Assembly: GCF_025397915.1 (NCBI RefSeq)
Contig: NZ_JALIDZ010000013.1
Span: forward strand, 62,001 to 126,000
Length of the DNA: 64,000 nucleotides
Direction of reading: 5' to 3'
DNA from: Microbaculum marinisediminis
GTDB taxonomy: Bacteria; Pseudomonadota; Alphaproteobacteria; Rhizobiales; Tepidamorphaceae
A model generated the notes under the pieces. It did not search any database. It worked only from the letters and a program-made list of their open reading frames with translations, and had not been told where the DNA came from. This document shows, piece after piece, positions 25,594 through 34,466 of the stretch (position 1 is the stretch's first letter; every line of letters starts with the position of its first letter). A program made the position numbers and the translations under genes.

Positions 25594-27219
25594 ATGATCG
25601 AGGCCGGGATCTGGAATCCGCGCAGTGCATTGGCATCTCAAGGGATTTCCGTCGCCGACGCGCGCTACAACGCTTTCGAGGTCCCGCTGCTCGAGCGTGC
25701 GCTGCAGAAGAGCGAAGGCCGATTGAGCAAGGATGGCGCCCTGGTCGTCAGGACCGGCAAGTTCACCGGCCGCTCCCCGAAGGACAAGCATATCGTCCGT
25801 GAGCCGTCCTCCGAGGCGGACATCTGGTGGGAGGGGAACAATGACATGTCCCCGGACGCCTTCGAGCGCCTCAAGGCCGACGTCTTCGGCTATCTCGCGG
25901 ACAAGTCGGTGGAGGTGCAGGATCTCGTATGCGGCGCCGATCCGGCGCATGCGGTTAATGTGCGGCTCGTCGCCGAGTACAGCTGGCACGCCCTGTTTCT
26001 GCGCCATCTGTTGCGCCGGCCGGACCCCGACACGCTCGCCGCCTACGCGCCCGAATACACGATCGTGAACGTGCCCGGCTTCAGGGCGGACCCCGGTCGC
26101 CACGGGTGCCGGAGCGAGACCGTGGTCGCCATCAGCTTCGATCAGCGCCTGGTCCTGATCGGCGGTACCGAGTATTCCGGCGAGAACAAGAAAGCCGCCT
26201 TCACCATCCTGAACCACACCTATCCCGGGCGCGGAATCCTGCCGATGCACTGTTCGGCCAATCACGCGATCGGCGATGCCGACGATGTGGCAATCTTTTT
26301 CGGCCTTTCCGGCACGGGCAAGACCACGCTGTCCGCCGACGCGACGCGCATGCTGATCGGCGATGACGAACACGGCTGGTCCGACGACGGCGTGTTCAAC
26401 TTCGAAGGCGGCTGCTACGCGAAAACCATCCGTCTCAGCGAGAAAAGCGAGCCGGATATCTGGGCCGCGACGCATTCGTTCTCGACCGTTCTGGAGAACG
26501 TCGCCCTGGACGAAGAGACGCGGGCGCTCGACCTCGACGACGAGAGCCTGACCGAGAACACGCGCGCGGCCTATCCGTTGACCGTCCTGCGCAACGCAGC
26601 GCCGGGTTCGCGCGGCGGGCAGCCGCGAAACGTCTTCCTTCTGACCTGCGATACCTTCGGCGTCACGCCGCCGATCTCGCGGCTCTCGCCGGAGCAGGCA
26701 CGCACCTGCTTCCTGCTCGGGTTCACGTCCAAGGTGGCGGGCACCGAGCGCGGCGTTACATCGCCATCGCCGACCTTCTCGACGTGCTTCGGCGCCCCGT
26801 TCCTGACACGCCGGCCGGAGGTCTATGCCGGCCTGTTCGAGCAGCGTCTCAAGGAGAGCGGCGCCAGGGTCTGGCTGGTGAACACCGGATGGACCGGCGG
26901 CGGTTATGGCAAGGGGCGGCGCATGCCGATCGAGGCGACCCGCGCCCTCTTGAACGCCGCGCTGACCGGGGAGCTGGACGGCGTTTCCTACCGGGTCGAT
27001 CCGGTTTGGGGAACGCAGGTCCCAACGGATGCCGCGGCCGACGCCCGTCCCTTCCTCGAGCCGGCCGCGACCTGGGCCGATCCGGCGGAGTTCGCCGACG
27101 CGGCCGCGCTCTTGATGCGCAAGATCGAGGAGCAGCTGTCGCTCCAGGGGATCGAGAACAATCTGGGCGGCAAGCAGGAGCAGGGGCCTCTCCAGGCGGC
27201 GTCCGCCGAACTGGTGTGA
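25594..27219 (+). CDS. pckA: Phosphoenolpyruvate carboxykinase (ATP)
   Basis: Converts oxaloacetate and ATP to phosphoenolpyruvate, the entry step of gluconeogenesis. The protein has 541 residues, the normal size. The kinase P-loop GLSGTGKTT is at 237-245, the oxaloacetate-binding segment is TGRSPKDKHIV, and the metal and nucleotide residues are in NHTYPGRGILPMHCSANHA and DDEHGWSDDGVFNFEGGCYAK. AGGAG lies upstream of the ATG. The gene is separated from the catabolic operon by 155 bases that hold a LacI-type operator. Local control of this central enzyme suggests that the pathway substrate is gluconeogenic, yielding acetyl-CoA or a C4 acid. Confidence 0.95.
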   Translation: MIEAGIWNPRSALASQGISVADARYNAFEVPLLERALQKSEGRLSKDGALVVRTGKFTGRSPKDKHIVREPSSEADIWWEGNNDMSPDAFERLKADVFGYLADKSVEVQDLVCGADPAHAVNVRLVAEYSWHALFLRHLLRRPDPDTLAAYAPEYTIVNVPGFRADPGRHGCRSETVVAISFDQRLVLIGGTEYSGENKKAAFTILNHTYPGRGILPMHCSANHAIGDADDVAIFFGLSGTGKTTLSADATRMLIGDDEHGWSDDGVFNFEGGCYAKTIRLSEKSEPDIWAATHSFSTVLENVALDEETRALDLDDESLTENTRAAYPLTVLRNAAPGSRGGQPRNVFLLTCDTFGVTPPISRLSPEQARTCFLLGFTSKVAGTERGVTSPSPTFSTCFGAPFLTRRPEVYAGLFEQRLKESGARVWLVNTGWTGGGYGKGRRMPIEATRALLNAALTGELDGVSYRVDPVWGTQVPTDAAADARPFLEPAATWADPAEFADAAALLMRKIEEQLSLQGIENNLGGKQEQGPLQAASAELV

Positions 27220-27264
27220 CCACAGGCTGGCGTGACCTTAGGTTTCCGGAACGCCTGTCCGGCC

Positions 27265-27280
27265 GGCGACGGTCGTCGCC
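27265..27280. terminator. Hairpin between convergent pckA and araC-type genes
   Basis: Inverted repeat GGCGAC-GGTC-GTCGCC, 45 bases after the pckA stop and 36 bases beyond the stop of the convergent AraC gene. No T-run is present. A weak bidirectional terminator is likely. Confidence 0.4.
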
Positions 27281-27316
27281 GTATGTCGGCGCCGGCCATG
27301 CCGGTCTCACCCTTGC

Positions 27317-28120
27317 CTATTGAAAGTACTTGCTTGGCTTGGTGCCGAATGTCGCCTTGAAGGCGACCGTGAAATTGCCGGTCGTCGAATACCCGAGGTC
27401 CCAGGCGATCTTCGTGATCGGGTTCCCGGCGGCCAGCATCTCCAATGCCAGACCCATGCGCATCTGACGACGCCAGAGTGCGGGAGACATGCCCGTCTCC
27501 TCGTTGAAGAGCCGCGCGAGCGTGCGGCGGCTGCATGCGCCGATCCCGGCCAGCTCGTCCAGCGTGGAATTGTCGCCGGGACGGTCGCGAAGATAGTCCA
27601 TGACCCGGTGCAGGCGCGGATCCCGTGCGCCGGGCAGGACGTGGCCGACGTCCGAGCAGCCATTCAGGCGCGCGAAGAGCAGGTCGAGCATCAACTGCTC
27701 GACCCGACACGGCTCGCCCCCCCAGTCGAGTTCCGCCGCCTCGCAGAGCAAGGCCCGGCTCAGGTTGTCGAGCTGATAGACCTGCACGGTCCCTGGCGCG
27801 CCGTCGCTAAGCCGTGCAGTATCGAAGAAGAGGCTCCGCATTTCCGATGTCTGCGGATAGCGGACGCTGTGCGGGGTTCCAGACGGGATCCAGATCGCGC
27901 GCTGCGGCGGCAACGTCCAGGACGTCTGGTCGCAGGTGACGACGGAGACGCCGCGCACGACATGGATAAGCTGTGCGCGCCGGTGCAGATGAGTCGGGAC
28001 CTGTCGCGCGTCGAGAGAACTGAAGACGAAACCGGAAACGGGGCCCCGCTCCAGGTCCGGATCCTGTTTCAGCCAGACCGCTCTGTTCGGCTCGTTCGAG
28101 ATCGCGACCGCTCGTGTCAT
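27317..28120 (-). CDS. AraC-family transcriptional regulator
   Basis: Regulator of 267 residues. The N-terminal half is a cupin-like sensor (VPTHLHRRAQLIHVVRGVSVV, then IWIPSGTPHSVRYP), and the C-terminal half holds the two AraC helix-turn-helix units (STLDELAGIGACSRRTLARLFNEETG and ITKIAWDLGYSTTGNFTVAFKATFG). It is convergent to pckA and divergent from the Rid-family gene. Likely targets are the Rid, TRAP and DadA genes downstream, but no operator could be recognised. Confidence 0.9.
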   Translation of the reverse strand: MTRAVAISNEPNRAVWLKQDPDLERGPVSGFVFSSLDARQVPTHLHRRAQLIHVVRGVSVVTCDQTSWTLPPQRAIWIPSGTPHSVRYPQTSEMRSLFFDTARLSDGAPGTVQVYQLDNLSRALLCEAAELDWGGEPCRVEQLMLDLLFARLNGCSDVGHVLPGARDPRLHRVMDYLRDRPGDNSTLDELAGIGACSRRTLARLFNEETGMSPALWRRQMRMGLALEMLAAGNPITKIAWDLGYSTTGNFTVAFKATFGTKPSKYFQ

Positions 28121-28431
28121 GCCTAGGCCTATTCCCTGTCCGAGGATATTTTCCCTGGTGACGACCGTTCACACCCTAGCGCATCCGGCGGTGCTGCATT
28201 CAACAATAGTTCCGAATTTCGAGCCCGATTTATGAATCCGGGCCAACTGGTGCTGGCCGCTTGCCAAATGCAAACCGCCCGCATTGAAACCCCTGTCCCA
28301 AAGAATTCTAGTCAATGGCGTGCGATCCGGAAGCCTTGGATATCCGGCCTGGAGTTTCCGGCCTCACGTATCCGGGGCCAGAAGCCTCGAGCCACGGATC
28401 GCAAGCGATCGAGACTGATAGAGGGCATTCA
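28121..28431. other. Intergenic region between the AraC and Rid-family genes
   Basis: About 310 bases between divergent genes with no open frame I would support. It is moderately AT-rich around 28195-28315 and presumably holds both promoters. I see only a half match to the LacI site (TGCAAAC at 28269), which I do not count as an operator. Confidence 0.5.
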
Positions 28432-28902
28432 ATGCAGACGTCGAAACGTGGACCGGCATTTCGCTCGTCCCCGAGCAATTCCTCGGTGAAAGAGATCCAG
28501 ACGATTCCCGAGCGCCATCAAGACATGCCCTACGCGCCGGCCATTCGGATCGAGGCACCGGGCGATCTCCTGTTCATCTCGGGCTCCACGGCCTCGCCGC
28601 TCTATCACGCCCATCCGCATCAGTGGCACGAGCACAATCACGCCAACGACATCGGCACCCAGGTCCACAATGCCATGGCGTCGATCAAGTCGATCCTGGA
28701 CCACGAAGGGCTGACCTGGACCGACGTGGTGAAGGTCACGAAGTATCTCACCGACATGCGCGACCAGGACGGTTTGAACGTCGTGCTGAACGAGTATTTC
28801 GGCGACTGGAAGCCGGCCAGCACGATGATCTGCGTGAACTCGCTGTCAACGCCCGGGGCCCGTGTCGAACTCGACATGATCGCCGTGTTTCCCAAAGGCT
28901 GA
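28432..28902 (+). CDS. RidA/YjgF-family protein lacking the catalytic arginine
   Basis: Small protein of 156 residues of the YjgF/YER057c/UK114 fold; typical members have about 130. The fold shows in DLLFISGSTASP, the HNAMASIKSILDHEGLTWTDVVKVTKYLTDM helix region and the closing GARVELDMIAVFPKG. RidA deaminases carry a catalytic Arg in a PARSCVEV-like motif; here the matching stretch is PASTMICVN, with Ser in place of Arg. It is therefore probably not an imine deaminase but one of the other Rid subgroups. GAGGG six bases before the ATG at 28432 decides the start. It precedes TRAP transporter and D-amino-acid dehydrogenase genes. Confidence 0.85.
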   Translation: MQTSKRGPAFRSSPSNSSVKEIQTIPERHQDMPYAPAIRIEAPGDLLFISGSTASPLYHAHPHQWHEHNHANDIGTQVHNAMASIKSILDHEGLTWTDVVKVTKYLTDMRDQDGLNVVLNEYFGDWKPASTMICVNSLSTPGARVELDMIAVFPKG

Positions 28903-28944
28903 AGGCAATGTGCGAGCGAGGACACGCTTTGGCATACCGCCGAA

Positions 28945-28958
28945 TGCGATCGATTGCA
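28945..28958. promoter_or_regulatory. LacI-type operator candidate TGCGATCGATTGCA upstream of dctP
   Basis: Eleven of fourteen positions match the TGCAAACGTTTGCA palindrome, with the central CG and the right arm TTGCA kept. It lies 128 bases before the TRAP receptor gene. It is the weakest of the palindromic sites, but its position in a promoter gap supports it. Confidence 0.45.
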
Positions 28959-29085
28959 TAGGGGGGCTCGATAGCGGCGCCGGCCCGGGACCATCCCGGC
29001 CGCGCCCCAACTAGACGGCCGCAACCGCGGTTCAAAGGTGCAAGAATCTGGTCGGCTGCCGCCGGTCCGAAAACGGAGGAAAGCA

Positions 29086-30153
29086 ATGTTTCGAATACTC
29101 GCAATCGTCGCCGCGTTGATGTTTGTCGGACTGCCGGGGCAAGCGCAGGCGGAAGAAAAGGTTCGCCTGACCATCTCGTCGAGCCACGCCGCCGTCGTGC
29201 CGTGGGTGGCCGCGCTGAAGACCCACGTCGTCGCCAACGCAAACGACGAACTCGAAGCGATGGGAAGCGACTACCGCATCGAATGGACCGAGGCGTTCGG
29301 CGGCGTTCTCTACGACTTCAAGGAAACGCTCGAGGCGGTGGAGCAGGGCGTGACCGACATGGGCTGGGTCGGGTCGCTCTGGGAGCCGGCCAAGATGCCG
29401 CTGCAGAACATCATGTTCGCGACCCCGTTCGTGACCAGCGACGTGGAAATCGCCGTCGACGTTCTCAACGAACTCAACGACACGATCCCGGAAATGAAGG
29501 CGGAGTGGGACAAGAACAATCTCGTCTTCCTCGGCGCCACCGTGTCCGACACCTATCACCTGTTCACGTCGTTCCCGGTGAACTCCCTGGCGGACCTGAA
29601 GGGCAGGAAGATCGTCGGTGCCACCGCGCTCGGCCCGTGGCTGGACGGTACGGGGGCGGCCTTCGTCTCCGGTGGCCTGCCTTCCTACTACATGCAGATC
29701 CAGACCGGCGTTGCCGAGGGCACCGTTGTCATCCCGAACGGCGCCTTCTCGTTCAAGCTCCATGAAGTGGCGCCCCATATCACCCTGGTGGAAATGGGCG
29801 CCACGACGATCGGCGGGTTTGCGGTGAACAAGGACACCTGGAACCGGCTGCCGGAGGACGTCCAGAAAGTCCTCGCCAAACTGGGTCGGGAATACAGTGC
29901 CGTCCACGCCAAGGAAGTGGCCGCAAGCTACGACATGGCGCTCGAGAAGATGGAAGCCGCCGGGGCGACGATTACCGAGCTCTCCGCCGAGGAACGGCTG
30001 CAGTGGGCGAACGGTCTGCCCGATCTGGCCGCCGACTGGGTGGCCGCCAACGAGGAGCGCGGGCTTCCGGCCAGAAAGATCATGAAGGCCTATATGGATG
30101 CCATGCGCGCCCGCGGCGTGGAGCCGCTGCGCAACTGGGATGAAAATCTCTGA
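29086..30153 (+). CDS. dctP: TRAP transporter substrate-binding protein, DctP family
   Basis: Periplasmic receptor of a TRAP importer, 355 residues. The signal peptide is evident, with probable cleavage after Ala-Gln-Ala at residue 22. The DctP family features are present: DLKGRKIVG, the MQIQTGVAEGTVVIPNGAFSFKL segment with the acid-binding region, and a long C-terminal helix. GGAGG six bases before the ATG supports the start. TRAP receptors bind organic acids such as C4-dicarboxylates, 2-oxoacids, ectoine, sugar acids or taurine. A possible LacI-type site upstream links it to the catabolic operon. Confidence 0.92.
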   Translation: MFRILAIVAALMFVGLPGQAQAEEKVRLTISSSHAAVVPWVAALKTHVVANANDELEAMGSDYRIEWTEAFGGVLYDFKETLEAVEQGVTDMGWVGSLWEPAKMPLQNIMFATPFVTSDVEIAVDVLNELNDTIPEMKAEWDKNNLVFLGATVSDTYHLFTSFPVNSLADLKGRKIVGATALGPWLDGTGAAFVSGGLPSYYMQIQTGVAEGTVVIPNGAFSFKLHEVAPHITLVEMGATTIGGFAVNKDTWNRLPEDVQKVLAKLGREYSAVHAKEVAASYDMALEKMEAAGATITELSAEERLQWANGLPDLAADWVAANEERGLPARKIMKAYMDAMRARGVEPLRNWDENL

Positions 30154-30166
30154 GCTTGTCGGTTAT

Positions 30167-30192
30167 CCCGGGCGTGATCATTCACGCCCGGG
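30167..30192 (+). terminator. Strong stem-loop between dctP and dctQM
   Basis: Perfect 11-bp arms (CCCGGGCGTGA and its complement) with a TCAT loop, placed 14 bases after the dctP stop. It lacks a T-run. A hairpin in this position usually protects the receptor message and lowers expression of the membrane subunit gene. Confidence 0.65.
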
Positions 30193-30216
30193 CGGGGGGT
30201 CTTGACGAGGTGTCTG

Positions 30217-32190
30217 ATGTTGTCGCGCGCCACCGGTAATTCGATCAGGCTTTTCGGCCTGGTCCAGGCTCTTTGGCCGAATGTGGTTGCGTGGACCGCA
30301 GGCGCCGGATCGTTCTGGATCTTCGTGATGATGGGCCTCATCTGCGCGGACATCGCGTCGAGGGGCCTGTTCAACCATCCGATCCCGGGCGTTCCGGAAT
30401 TCGTCGCGATGTCGATTGTCGGTTGCACGTTCCTGCAACTGGGCCTGGCGATCCGTACGGGCCGACTGATGCGCGTCGAAATGGTGCTGCGCAAAGCCGA
30501 AGAGCATGTCCCCACCGCGGCGCGCGTCTTCCACCTGGTATTCTCGCTTGCCGGCGTATTCGTCTTTCTCGAGATACTCCTGTGGGCGATTCCCGATTTC
30601 GTCGACGCCTATCGAGAGGGCGAGTTTGTCGGCGCCGAGGGGGCGTTCACCATCCCGGTGGTGCCGTTCAAGGCGGCCTTCATTCTGGGGTGCGCTCTCG
30701 CGCTGGTGCAGTTCGTCGTCTTCGTACTGTCCGACATCGCCGCGCTGGTGAGCCGCCGCGTCGCCTTCGATGCAACCGCGGAGGCGTCAGCGGGTCGTGA
30801 ATCGCGCGCGCAGGTCTGGCTGGCGATCCTCGCCTTCGTCGGCATTATCGGCGGCTATATCGCCTTGAACTTCCTGGCGGATCTGTCGCCTGTGCAGGCC
30901 GGCATCATCTCGATATTCGGCATGCTGCTGCTGCTCGCCACCGGCATGCCGATCGCAATCGCCCTGATCGTCTTGTCGTTCATCGGGATCTGGCTCGTCC
31001 GCGGCAGCCCGGTTATCGCCGAGAACTCGCTCGGTCTCGCGGCGACCGGCTCGATCGGGACCTATCAGTTCGCGGTGATCCCGCTGTTCGTCCTGATGGG
31101 ACTGCTGGTCGACCTGGCCGATGTCGGGCGCGATGCCTTCGCCGTCGCAGCCAGCCTGCTCAGAAAGCTGCGCGGCGGGCTTGGCGTGGCGACGGTCTTC
31201 GCAAACGCGATCTTCGCGGCGATTACGGGAAGCTCCATCGCGTCGGCCGCCGTGTTCACGCGGGTCGCCGTGCCGCAGATGGCGAAGCATGGCTATTCGC
31301 GGCGCTTCTCCGTCGGGGTCGTCGCCGGCAGTTCCGTGCTCGGCATGCTGATCCCGCCGAGCCTTCTGCTGATCGTGTACGGGCTGATATCCGAGGTATC
31401 CGTCGGCAGCCTTTTCATCGCCGCGATCATTCCCGGCCTGATGCTTTCCGGCGCGTTCATCGTCGGGATACTGATGATCGGATATCTCGCGCCAAGCTTC
31501 ATCGGCAAGACGGAGCAGATCGACGCGGTCGAGCAGGTCTCCGGACGCGACATCCTGGTGAATCTCCTGCCGATCCTCGCGCTCGTCACGATGGTGATCG
31601 GCGGCATCTATATGGGGCTGTTCACGCCGACCGAATCCGGTGCCGTCGGCGCCTTCGGCGCCCTGGTCATCGCCTTGTTGCGCGGGCGGCTGACTTTCGA
31701 GACGCTGCGGCGGGTGCTCATGGAGACCGGGCAGATCTCCGCCTCGATCCTGTTCCTGATGATCGCGGCCAGCCTGTACAGCCGGATGCTGACCCTCTCG
31801 ACGATCCCGATGAACGTCGCCGACTATATCGGCGACGCCGGTTTCGGCATGTTCGGATTTCTGACCCTTTACATCCTGATATTGATCGCGCTCGGGATGA
31901 TCCTGGATTCCGTTTCCATCATCCTGATCGTCCTTCCGATCATGCTGCCGATCCTCGCCACCCTGGGCGGCGACCCGCTGTGGTTCGGAATCGTCACGGT
32001 CATCGCGGTCGAAATCGGCTTGCTCACCCCGCCATTCGGACTGTCCATCTACGTCGTCAAAGGGACGTTACCCGACAAGTTCGCGACATTGCAGGACATC
32101 TTCCTGGGCGCGGCGCCCTTCGTTCTGGCGATGCTGGCCGTCACCATAGTGATCGCGGCGTTTCCCGCCATCACCCGGATCCTGGTGTAA
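30217..32190 (+). CDS. dctQM: TRAP transporter fused membrane subunit, DctQ-DctM
   Basis: Integral membrane protein of 657 residues that fuses the small four-helix DctQ subunit (about 1-190) to the large DctM subunit (about 200-657). The DctQ part has the SRGLFNHPIPGVPEFVAMSI segment, and the DctM part has ATGMPIAIALIVLSFIGIWL, FAAITGSSIASAAVF and MLIPPSLLLIVYG, all family hallmarks. Separate Q and M genes are more usual, but fusions are known. The ATG at 30217 has GAGG six bases upstream and is preferred over a TTG at 30202. With DctP it forms a complete sodium-driven importer. Confidence 0.93.
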   Translation: MLSRATGNSIRLFGLVQALWPNVVAWTAGAGSFWIFVMMGLICADIASRGLFNHPIPGVPEFVAMSIVGCTFLQLGLAIRTGRLMRVEMVLRKAEEHVPTAARVFHLVFSLAGVFVFLEILLWAIPDFVDAYREGEFVGAEGAFTIPVVPFKAAFILGCALALVQFVVFVLSDIAALVSRRVAFDATAEASAGRESRAQVWLAILAFVGIIGGYIALNFLADLSPVQAGIISIFGMLLLLATGMPIAIALIVLSFIGIWLVRGSPVIAENSLGLAATGSIGTYQFAVIPLFVLMGLLVDLADVGRDAFAVAASLLRKLRGGLGVATVFANAIFAAITGSSIASAAVFTRVAVPQMAKHGYSRRFSVGVVAGSSVLGMLIPPSLLLIVYGLISEVSVGSLFIAAIIPGLMLSGAFIVGILMIGYLAPSFIGKTEQIDAVEQVSGRDILVNLLPILALVTMVIGGIYMGLFTPTESGAVGAFGALVIALLRGRLTFETLRRVLMETGQISASILFLMIAASLYSRMLTLSTIPMNVADYIGDAGFGMFGFLTLYILILIALGMILDSVSIILIVLPIMLPILATLGGDPLWFGIVTVIAVEIGLLTPPFGLSIYVVKGTLPDKFATLQDIFLGAAPFVLAMLAVTIVIAAFPAITRILV

Positions 32191-32873
32191 CCGCCCCGAC
32201 GGCAGGGACATCGCCGATACACCTCTTGTTCAAGAGCGGCGGGCTGCCGATCATGGTCAACCATAGTGTCCGATCTTCGCGGACCGGCTTAGCCTTGCAA
32301 CGCGGGACAAAACCGGTATTGTCCGGTCGCTTGTAGCGTTGTCATACGATGGTTTTGGCCTTCGTGTTCAAGAGACTGTTCCGTCGAGCGCCTTCCAGGA
32401 GCCGCGTGAGGTTTTGCAACCACGCGGGCAGCCTCATCGCACGCATATAGCCCTGGCGCGGCCGTAAGGCCGTCGACCGGGGGCCGGAAATCCAAGCACC
32501 ACACAATTTGATCTTGATTTCCGGGTCCGCCACCGGCGACTCGGTGGAGACGCGTGATGACAACGCAATTCGCAGGCTGTCGGCCGACAGCCGAAGGCTT
32601 TCAGATTTTCAGCGGAACGCGCACGGCGCATGAGGGGGCAGGCGCGTGGCTTGACGGCGCCGCCTTTGCCCCGATGCCCTTCGCACCGGCTCCAGCAGGC
32701 GCCGTTCCGGTCCTTCGAGCAGCACACCCAAAATCAACGCATGTCCGCCGGGCGAAGGATGTCCGCCGGATGCGCTCTCTATCCAATCCAAGCGGGCCCA
32801 TTCGAAGCGCGGCGTTCTGCCGGGCGGCGCTGCGCCACCTGTCGGGTCAGGTCCTGAAGCGGGAGAAATCGGA
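32191..32873. other. 683-base gene-free stretch
   Basis: Between dctQM and dadA. Short open frames on both strands have no recognisable family, no good ribosome sites and a composition expected by chance in GC-rich DNA. The only structure I see is an 18-bp perfect palindrome at 32575-32592. The length is unusual for this compact window and could reflect a decayed gene or a lost insertion. Confidence 0.5.
32575..32592. repeat. 18-bp perfect palindrome GGCTGTCGGCCGACAGCC
   Basis: A perfect palindrome about 280 bases upstream of dadA. It could be an operator, a hairpin in a leader transcript, or a relic of an inverted repeat. No neighbouring T-run is visible. Confidence 0.4.
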
Positions 32874-34121
32874 ATGAAAGTTGTTGTCCTCGGTGGAGGC
32901 GTCATCGGCGTGACCTCCGCCTACTATCTCGCCAAGGCCGGACATGACGTCACGGTGCTGGACCGGCAGAGCGGTCCGGCGATGGAGACGAGCTTCGCCA
33001 ATGCGGGCCAGGTCTCGCCCGGCTACGCATCGCCATGGGCCAACCAGGGCGTGCCGCTCAAGGCCGTCAAGTGGCTGTTGATGAAGCACGGGCCGCTCGC
33101 CGTTCGTCCGCGCCTGGATCCGACGATGTGGTCGTGGCTCATGCAGATGCTGCGCAACTGCACCGCGGCCCGCTATGCGGTCAACAAGGGGCGCATGGTG
33201 CCGCTGGCCGAGTACAGCCGCGACTGCCTGCAGGCGCTGCGCGCGGAAACCGGCATCGCCTACGACGAGCGCAGCCGCGGAACGCTCCAGCTGTTCCGCA
33301 CCCAGAAGCAGGTCGACGGCGTCGGCGGCGACATCGACGTGCTGAAGCAGTACGGCGTCCGCCACGAGCTCCTGGACCGGGACGGCTGTGTCTCCGCGGA
33401 GCCTGCGCTCGCCAACGTGCGTGAGAAGTTCGTCGGCGGACTGCGCCTTCCCGGAGACGAAACCGGCAACTGCCAGGTGTTCACCAGCAACCTTGCCGCG
33501 CTCGCCGCCGCGTCGGTCGATTTCCGCTATGGCGTCACGGTTTCCGGGGTCCTGCACGATGGCCGCCGCGCAACGGGCGTCGCCACGAGCGAGGGCGTCA
33601 TCGATGCCGATGCGATCGTGGTGGCGTTCGGCAGCTATTCGCCCGCGCTCGTTCGCCCGTTGGGCCTGCGCCTGCCGGTCTATCCGGTGAAGGGATACTC
33701 GATCACGCTGCCGATCGCGGACGAGGCGCGCGCGCCGGTTTCCACGGTCATGGACGAAACCTACAAGATCGCCATCACCAGGCTGGGATCGTCGATCCGG
33801 GTCGGCGGCACCGCCGAGATCGCCGGATACGACCTTTCGCTGCGGCCCGGCCGGCGAGGCCCGCTCGATTTTTCGGTCGGCGACCTGTTCGGCGGCGGCG
33901 GTCAGATGGACAAGGCGACGTTCTGGTGCGGCCTCAGGCCGATGACACCGGACGGACCTCCGATCGTCGGCGGGACCCGCATCGGCGGGCTGTATCTCAA
34001 TACGGGGCACGGCACGCTGGGGTGGACGATGGCCTGCGGCTCGGCGCGGGTTCTCGCGGATCTGATCTCGGGGCAAACGCCCGACGTCGACGTCAGCGAA
34101 CTGGGCCTGCAGCGCTATTAG
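32874..34121 (+). CDS. dadA: D-amino acid dehydrogenase, DadA family
   Basis: Membrane-associated FAD enzyme of 415 residues that oxidises D-amino acids to 2-oxoacids and ammonia. The N-terminal FAD motif is [29 protein letters not shown] (residues 3-31), the segment [19 protein letters not shown] is a DadA signature, and the C-terminal [20 protein letters not shown] closes the FAD domain. Size and order match DadA. CGGGAG precedes the ATG. No alanine racemase is adjacent. A Rid-family gene and TRAP importer lie upstream on the same strand, so uptake and oxidation of a D-amino acid or related imino acid is possible. Some relatives act on D-hydroxyproline. Confidence 0.9.
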   Translation: MKVVVLGGGVIGVTSAYYLAKAGHDVTVLDRQSGPAMETSFANAGQVSPGYASPWANQGVPLKAVKWLLMKHGPLAVRPRLDPTMWSWLMQMLRNCTAARYAVNKGRMVPLAEYSRDCLQALRAETGIAYDERSRGTLQLFRTQKQVDGVGGDIDVLKQYGVRHELLDRDGCVSAEPALANVREKFVGGLRLPGDETGNCQVFTSNLAALAAASVDFRYGVTVSGVLHDGRRATGVATSEGVIDADAIVVAFGSYSPALVRPLGLRLPVYPVKGYSITLPIADEARAPVSTVMDETYKIAITRLGSSIRVGGTAEIAGYDLSLRPGRRGPLDFSVGDLFGGGGQMDKATFWCGLRPMTPDGPPIVGGTRIGGLYLNTGHGTLGWTMACGSARVLADLISGQTPDVDVSELGLQRY

Positions 34122-34466
34122 ACATGGCGGCGCCGCGAATGACGTCGCGGTGGCGCTAGCCGGCGCGCGCGGTCGCCGCGCGCTCGATCAACCGCTCCAA
34201 AGGTATGCTGCTCGACGAGATTGCCGCGTCTGTTGACCGCGATGATGCGGAGACGCGGCATCGTCTTCCGCACCTATCGGAACAGGGGATACTTTCGCGC
34301 AAGGCCCGACTTTCGAATGCCCCAGCTTCTCCGGGATCAGAAAATGATGCGAGCCGAGACAGGCTTGTGCGCGGTCAGGCCGTCACATAAATTGTGGCGC
34401 CTCTGACCGCAAAGCCGCCGGCGCGGTCATAAAAACGCAATCTGTAATAGCCCGCCAAAAAACAAT
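34122..34466. other. Intergenic stretch marking the island edge
   Basis: About 345 bases without a supported gene. The first part is GC-rich with small inverted repeats (GGCGCGCGCGG and CCGCGCGC near 34160-34185). The second part drops in GC towards the sulfotransferase gene. No tRNA or attachment-site-like repeat was recognised. Confidence 0.4.

Noticed and set aside
28262-28280. Possible further LacI operator (TGCAAAC half site) upstream of the Rid-family gene
   Set aside because: Only the left half matches and the spacing to the next GCA is wrong.
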